In this document: piece after piece, positions 6,337 to 7,382 of the stretch
Layout of the letters: each line of letters begins with the position of its first letter
Numbering within the stretch: position 1 is the first letter of the stretch
Assembly: GCA_964584595.1 (NCBI GenBank)
Contig: CAZPAM010000103.1
Coordinates: 1 to 7,382, forward strand
Direction of reading: 5' to 3'
DNA from: Scalindua sp964584595
GTDB taxonomy: Bacteria > Planctomycetota > Brocadiia > Brocadiales > Scalinduaceae
Length of the DNA: 7,382 nt
Translations under genes and position numbers: made by a program
The notes under the pieces: generated by a model
Databases searched by the model: none
The model's input: the letters and a program-made list of their open reading frames with translations, nothing else
What the model was told of the DNA's origin: nothing

Positions 6337-7026
6337 TTACCTGGCTTTTATCAACAAATAACCATATGCATAAATCAGAAAAGTTGTTCCAGCCATTTCC
6401 AACCCTTCTTCAATAGCAATACTTAAGGCATCGTTAGAAGAAATAGCATGAATCTCCGCAATGACAGCACCGACCCAACATGCAGAACCGAGAATTAACC
6501 CAACTATTGAAGGGATATGGGATAAACAGCAAAAAAAGGATATCGCCAGAATTAAACTCAACACTACAGCATAAGGAATAGCCCACCATATACTCCCTCT
6601 TAATGGAACAAATGAAAAATATTTCGCCATTATCCCACTAAACGCTTCATGAATACCACTGGTTTCATCTAATGACATGAAAAGAAAGACAACAAAACAA
6701 CCTATCCATAACCATCGTATTTTTTCCTCGGATCTAGACCACGCAAGAAGTAATCCAATTAAAGAAAGAATCAAGAGCTGCATACTTGAAAACCAGACTG
6801 CAAATGTTAATTCTTCACTCAGATCAAACAAAGCAGCCTGCCCGTCTTTTGTGATTGCAGGCCCGAGTATAGTAACCGCAAAAAAATGAAGGGCTATTAA
6901 AATTAGTTCGACAAAGAACAAGAACAACACAAAACGAAGTAATGTTTTCAAAGGGTTGTGACTCAAGTTTATTAAGCAATCAACAAGATCTTCTTTCTTG
7001 TAAATTGAATCGTTTTTATGTTTCAT
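6337..7026 (-). CDS. Uncharacterised six-helix membrane protein with buried acidic and His residues
   Basis: A 229-residue integral membrane protein without a known function. Hydrophobic segments lie near residues 29-54, 76-95, 104-119, 147-168, 173-195 and 208-227. Conserved-looking motifs sit at or in the helices: FDLSEELTFAVWFSSM (67-82), SLDETSGIHE (118-127), AEIHAI (190-195) and IEEGLEMAG (205-213). I recall a widespread uncharacterised family with patterns like FDLDxExxxPTWFSS, LDExxxIHE and TVEExLEMxG; this protein appears to be a divergent member. Repeated Asp/Glu/His in or beside membrane helices suggest metal or proton binding, but this is inference. The N-terminal 28 residues are charged and likely cytoplasmic. 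ATG 7026 lacks a clear Shine-Dalgarno. It is convergent with the flippase, has its own terminator and a candidate promoter, and so is probably a single-gene unit outside the polysaccharide locus. Confidence 0.8.
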   Translation of the reverse strand: MKHKNDSIYKKEDLVDCLINLSHNPLKTLLRFVLFLFFVELILIALHFFAVTILGPAITKDGQAALFDLSEELTFAVWFSSMQLLILSLIGLLLAWSRSEEKIRWLWIGCFVVFLFMSLDETSGIHEAFSGIMAKYFSFVPLRGSIWWAIPYAVVLSLILAISFFCCLSHIPSIVGLILGSACWVGAVIAEIHAISSNDALSIAIEEGLEMAGTTFLIYAYGYLLIKAR

Positions 7027-7144
7027 GGTGTACTAAAATAACATTAAGGGTTCAGTTATTATGTAAATTTAATAATTAGAAAAATACAGGAGGTGGATAA
7101 CTGGACATTTAACTCGTAATCGTTTTATGATAACCATACTTATC

Positions 7145-7172
7145 TTGACATGTACCACAATTAGACTATTAT
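7145..7172 (+). promoter_or_regulatory. Candidate sigma70 promoter toward the CooT-like gene
   Basis: TTGACA (7145-7150, perfect -35), 16-base spacer, TATTAT (7167-7172, five of six). Start of transcription would be near 7179, at the foot of the hairpin at 7178-7217. The reading frame at 7348 is the nearest downstream gene on this strand, giving a leader of about 170 nt. Confidence 0.45.
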
Positions 7173-7195
7173 AGCTTCCCAACTCTTTTAATCAA
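7168..7195 (-). promoter_or_regulatory. Candidate divergent sigma70 promoter for the 6337-7026 membrane protein
   Basis: Read on the - strand: TTGATT (7195-7190, four of six), 16-base spacer, TATAAT (7173-7168, perfect). The -10 overlaps the -10 of the + strand promoter base for base apart from one position, so the two would compete for RNA polymerase. The leader to ATG 7026 would be about 135 nt. Confidence 0.35.
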
Positions 7196-7217
7196 TCCAG
7201 AATTAAAAGGTTGTGGG
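7178..7217. repeat. Inverted repeat at the predicted transcript start
   Basis: CCCA (7178-7181) pairs with TGGG (7214-7217), and CTTTTAAT (7185-7192) pairs perfectly with ATTAAAAG (7202-7209). AC/GT pairs between them leave small bulges, and the loop is nine bases. It begins where the + strand promoter would start its RNA and covers the -35 of the - strand promoter. It could be an operator, a 5' stabilising hairpin or an attenuator; no clear T-run follows, so a simple terminator is less likely. Confidence 0.45.
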
Positions 7218-7250
7218 ACTATACGTTTCTTTATTAAGTACAAACCTGAG

Positions 7251-7285
7251 AAAACAGTTGAAATTATAAAGCGTTCTGTTTTAAT
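7251..7285 (+). promoter_or_regulatory. Second candidate promoter within an inverted repeat
   Basis: TTGAAA (7258-7263), 16-base spacer, TTTAAT (7280-7285), each five of six to consensus. The perfect 7-bp inverted repeat AAAACAG (7251-7257) / CTGTTTT (7276-7282) brackets this promoter's -35 and spacer and touches its -10, the position expected of a repressor site. AT-richness makes chance matches likely. Confidence 0.25.
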
Positions 7286-7347
7286 TAGATTATGTTGACA
7301 AAGGCAGTTTTTAAAGAAAATTAACATTTTTCATTCGGGAAAATACT

Positions 7348-7382
7348 ATGTGTCAAATGAAAGTAATGCTGGACAAGGAAGG
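7348..7382 (+). CDS. Start of a gene, possibly CooT-family nickel-binding protein (truncated by window edge)
   Basis: ATG 7348 opens MCQMKVMLDKE and continues out of the window. GGGA at 7337-7340 gives a modest Shine-Dalgarno 7 nt ahead. A Met-Cys start followed by a strand and an acidic/Lys-Asp/Glu-Gly turn is the characteristic opening of small CooT-family proteins (about 60-65 residues), where Cys2 binds nickel. That family is linked to carbon monoxide dehydrogenase maturation and is common in anaerobes. Only 11 codons are visible, so both the gene and its identity remain tentative. Confidence 0.4.
   Translation, partial: MCQMKVMLDKE

Noticed and set aside
7088..7096. AGGAGGTGG, a perfect Shine-Dalgarno-like sequence
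   Set aside because: No start codon follows at a usable distance. The nearest ATG (7127) is about 30 nt away and opens only 15 codons. I treat it as orphan or chance.
1..7382. CRISPR array, tRNA, rRNA, insertion sequence or toxin-antitoxin pair
   Set aside because: I saw no regularly spaced repeats, no tRNA cloverleaf or rRNA stretch, no transposase frame with terminal repeats, and no pair of small overlapping genes of that type.

Overview
The window looks like part of a surface-polysaccharide (exopolysaccharide, capsule or O-antigen) locus in an AT-rich, probably Gram-negative bacterium. The evidence is the gene mix: a membrane-anchored PIG-L type N-deacetylase, a CgeB-like glycosyltransferase, a phosphotransferase of the APH/choline-kinase fold and a Wzx-type lipid-linked sugar flippase. 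Low GC, loose gene packing with decayed coding sequence between genes, and a CooT-like start at the right edge would fit anammox Planctomycetes or Nitrospirota/Desulfobacterota-like anaerobes. That placement is a low-confidence inference.

Left part (1-1664, + strand): the last 73 codons of a gene, perhaps a SAM-dependent methyltransferase, followed after 43 nt by the PIG-L deacetylase. Middle (1735-2736, - strand): a CgeB-like glycosyltransferase that converges on the deacetylase and is visibly more GC-rich than its neighbours. From 2737 to 3216 there is no intact gene. This gap holds a probable - strand promoter, an unidentified open stretch, and a decayed + strand remnant of a small membrane protein of the same apparent family as the intact gene at 6337-7026.

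Right part: a + strand phosphotransferase (GTG start, clear Shine-Dalgarno) and a + strand flippase (4631-6109). The flippase is preceded by a 13-codon ORF with a strong Shine-Dalgarno whose stop overlaps the flippase ATG. A - strand six-helix membrane protein (6337-7026) follows, with a convincing intrinsic terminator just past its stop. The last 350 bases hold candidate divergent promoters, two inverted repeats, and the first 11 codons of a gene resembling the CooT nickel-binding family.

How the genes may work together (inference): glycosyltransferases build a lipid-linked repeat unit, the PIG-L enzyme de-N-acetylates a sugar, the phosphotransferase adds phosphate to a sugar, lipid or small-molecule substituent, and the flippase moves the unit across the inner membrane. 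The 6337-7026 membrane protein and the CooT-like gene probably lie outside the polysaccharide locus. I do not see a clearly new defence, mobile or RNA-based system. The most interesting points are the decayed paralogue-like fragment, the coupled mini-ORF, the phosphotransferase's unassigned N-terminal region and the divergent promoter region.
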